Source of the DNA: an uncultured Anaerolineales bacterium
GTDB lineage: Bacteria; Chloroflexota; Anaerolineae; Anaerolineales; Villigracilaceae
Direction of reading: 5' to 3'
DNA: 47,873 nucleotides
Assembly: GCA_903829085.1 (NCBI GenBank)
Contig: CAIKOL010000224.1
Coordinates: 1 to 47,873, forward strand
The stretch's first letter is position 1. Each line of letters starts with the position of its first letter. Position numbers and translations under genes: made by a program. Below are positions 46,057-47,873 of the stretch, in pieces. The notes below the pieces were generated by a model. That model worked only from the letters and a program-made list of their open reading frames with translations, did not search any database and was not told the origin of the DNA.

Positions 46057-47316
46057 ATGCGCCGTTCTATCTTCCATGCCGCTTCAATCACTCTCCTGCT
46101 CAGCCTGCTCATCGCAGCCTGGCAGGAAAGCCGGCATCCGCAACCCATTGTCCTGACCCCCAGTCTGACCGGGCAGGCGGAATACTGTCTCACCTGCCAC
46201 TCGGATCTGCCCCAGATCAGCAACTCGCATCCGGTTCAAACCTTTGGCTGTGTGCTCTGTCATGGCGGTGAGCGCCTGGCCCTGGACGCGAACCTGGCAC
46301 ATTCCACCCTGCGCGGCGGCAGGAACCCTGCGGATTTCTCGGTCGTGCAGGCCTCCTGTGGAGGCGCCAATTGCCACAGTGGCACGGCGGAAAGTTTCAA
46401 CAACCACATCCAGCGCGCCACCACCAGCATCCAGGCTACTTATGCCGGCGCCATTGCCAGCATCCGTTATACCTTCGGCGCTCAACCGGATCTGACCGGC
46501 CGTCTGGGGATATTCGCCGTCCAGGTGCCTGCCAGCACCAGCGGCATCACCGCATTGGCAGCCTTTGATCCGGCCATCGAAACCAATCCTTTTGTGCAGG
46601 CTTTCGGTCAGAACTGTCTCACCTGTCATCTTTCCGCCCAACCCATCCAGACCGGCAGCCGCTACGACCATTTCACCGGTTGTTCAGCCTGCCACACTCC
46701 CACCCAATCCGGCGACCTGAACAGTGTGAACACCGGCACAGCCACTCAAGTCCACAAGCTGACCACTGCCATCGCATATTCCCAGTGCGATACCTGCCAC
46801 AACCGCGGCAACTACGACCTGCGCACGATGACCTTCCAGCCCCGCGCCGACCTGCCCGCCGACCAGCTGCACGATTACTATCAGCCCATTGCCCAGTTCA
46901 CAAAATGCGAATACAGCCTCGATTGCGTGGATTGCCATACCCGCACCGAGGCCATGGGGGATGGCAGCCTGTACGGCAGCAAGAAAGACATCCAGTATAT
47001 CCAATGCAAAACCTGCCACGGCACCTCCACCGAACTGCCGCAGGTCAAAACGCTGACCGACCCGAACGATCTGGCCTTCCGCCTGGCGTTGCTCAACCCG
47101 GTGGTTGACCTGAAGCTGGGCGACACGCTCCTGTTCACCGCCAAGGGCGAACCGCTCTGGAACACACGCCTGCTGCCGGATGGCACCTACCAGTTGGTTG
47201 GAAAAGTCACCGGCCAGGTCTTCCCTTTTAAACCCGTCTTGGGTAGTGGCTGCACCCAGAATGGCGTAAACCAGACCTCCGCTTATTGTCACACCTGCCA
47301 CTCGGTGCAACGGTAA
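46057..47316 (+). CDS. Multiheme (about nine-heme) cytochrome c
   Basis: Eight CxxCH motifs (CLTCH, CVLCH, CLTCH, CSACH, CDTCH, CVDCH, CKTCH, CHTCH) plus one CGGANCH (CX4CH). Confidence 0.88.
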   Translation: MRRSIFHAASITLLLSLLIAAWQESRHPQPIVLTPSLTGQAEYCLTCHSDLPQISNSHPVQTFGCVLCHGGERLALDANLAHSTLRGGRNPADFSVVQASCGGANCHSGTAESFNNHIQRATTSIQATYAGAIASIRYTFGAQPDLTGRLGIFAVQVPASTSGITALAAFDPAIETNPFVQAFGQNCLTCHLSAQPIQTGSRYDHFTGCSACHTPTQSGDLNSVNTGTATQVHKLTTAIAYSQCDTCHNRGNYDLRTMTFQPRADLPADQLHDYYQPIAQFTKCEYSLDCVDCHTRTEAMGDGSLYGSKKDIQYIQCKTCHGTSTELPQVKTLTDPNDLAFRLALLNPVVDLKLGDTLLFTAKGEPLWNTRLLPDGTYQLVGKVTGQVFPFKPVLGSGCTQNGVNQTSAYCHTCHSVQR

Positions 47317-47319
47317 ATA

Positions 47320-47751
47320 ATGTCGGATATCTCCCGTCGCGACTTTTTAAAACTTGCCGTGAAAGCCACCTTGGCAGCCTGCAGCCTGCTTGGATTGGAC
47401 GGGTTGATCCGCTTCCTGGATACGCAGACCGATCCGGCCCCACAGACCGACTTCGACCTTGGCCCGGCCTCCAGTTATGCCGTCGGTTCGCGCAGCCTCC
47501 GTCCTGAGATCCCGGCCGTTATCATGCGCACGGAAAGCGGGTTCACCGCCCTCAGCCTGGTCTGCACCCACCTGGGATGCACGGTGGAAAGCAAGCCGGA
47601 GGGTTTTACTTGCCCGTGTCATGGCTCCCGGTTCGACCCGCAAGGGCAGGTGCTGCGCGGCCCGGCTCAAAAGCCGCTCAATTCCCTGCGCACCAGTATC
47701 ACTTCCGATGGGAAGTTGCACGTATATACAATTTGGTCCATTGGGAATTAG
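47320..47751 (+). CDS. Rieske [2Fe-2S] protein, TAT-exported
   Basis: SRRDFLKLAV; CTHLGC...CPCHGSRFDPQGQVLRGPA. Confidence 0.95.
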   Translation: MSDISRRDFLKLAVKATLAACSLLGLDGLIRFLDTQTDPAPQTDFDLGPASSYAVGSRSLRPEIPAVIMRTESGFTALSLVCTHLGCTVESKPEGFTCPCHGSRFDPQGQVLRGPAQKPLNSLRTSITSDGKLHVYTIWSIGN

Positions 47752-47873
47752 CGAAGCGGGGCAGGAAACAGGCTGACGGCGCGGCGAACACAGTGCGTGT
47801 ATAGCTGCATGGTAGGTGTGCAGCGCCCGCCGACCTGCGCATCGCCCGACCCTCACCCGCCCGCTCGCTTACC

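Noticed and set aside
1-47873. CRISPR array or transposase genes
   Set aside because: No regularly spaced direct repeats and no transposase/integrase-like protein among the ORFs; the repeats found are palindromes or gene duplications.

Overview
This 47.9-kb window looks like a GC-rich bacterial chromosome or contig fragment. The gene content (Lon, FolC, TIGR03960/TIGR03936 pair, PrsW, M29 peptidase, SDRs, lipoproteins) suggests a Chloroflexota/Anaerolineae-like organism, but that taxonomy is inference only. The left half (about 0.2-20 kb) is mostly housekeeping genes and ends in a tRNA-Arg(CCG). The right half (about 21-47.8 kb) is an accessory region rich in redox and sulfur genes: a Crp/Fnr regulator; three near-identical DUF2892/YgaP-like small membrane protein cassettes with duplicated promoters; thioredoxins, one fused to a DUF2892-like domain; a CsoR/CstR-like repressor with FmdB; an XRE-cupin regulator; a NifX/NafY-like protein; TrmO; a rhodanese; and an ArsR regulator. 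These are followed by an operon of triheme cytochrome, two YeeE/YedE subunits and a Psr/Phs-type molybdopterin oxidoreductase (catalytic subunit, FeS subunit, NrfD), and then a cytochrome b / nonaheme c / Rieske cluster. The most exciting signal is the second YeeE/YedE gene (40160-40726). An in-frame TGA at 40439-40441 replaces the Cys of the GY-C-PGT motif, the reading frame continues as an excellent family match, and a perfect 6-bp hairpin with a GGUC apical loop starts 17 nt from the U of the UGA. This geometry and loop closely resemble the E. coli fdhF SECIS. I therefore propose a selenocysteine-containing YeeE/YedE transporter subunit. A second system-level signal is a triplicated promoter: a TGTGA-N5-TCACA Crp/Fnr-like site centred about 41 bp upstream of the inferred start site, with a -10 region overlapping a CsoR-family-like G-tract. 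A fossil of the Crp/Fnr C-terminus sits upstream of the third copy.
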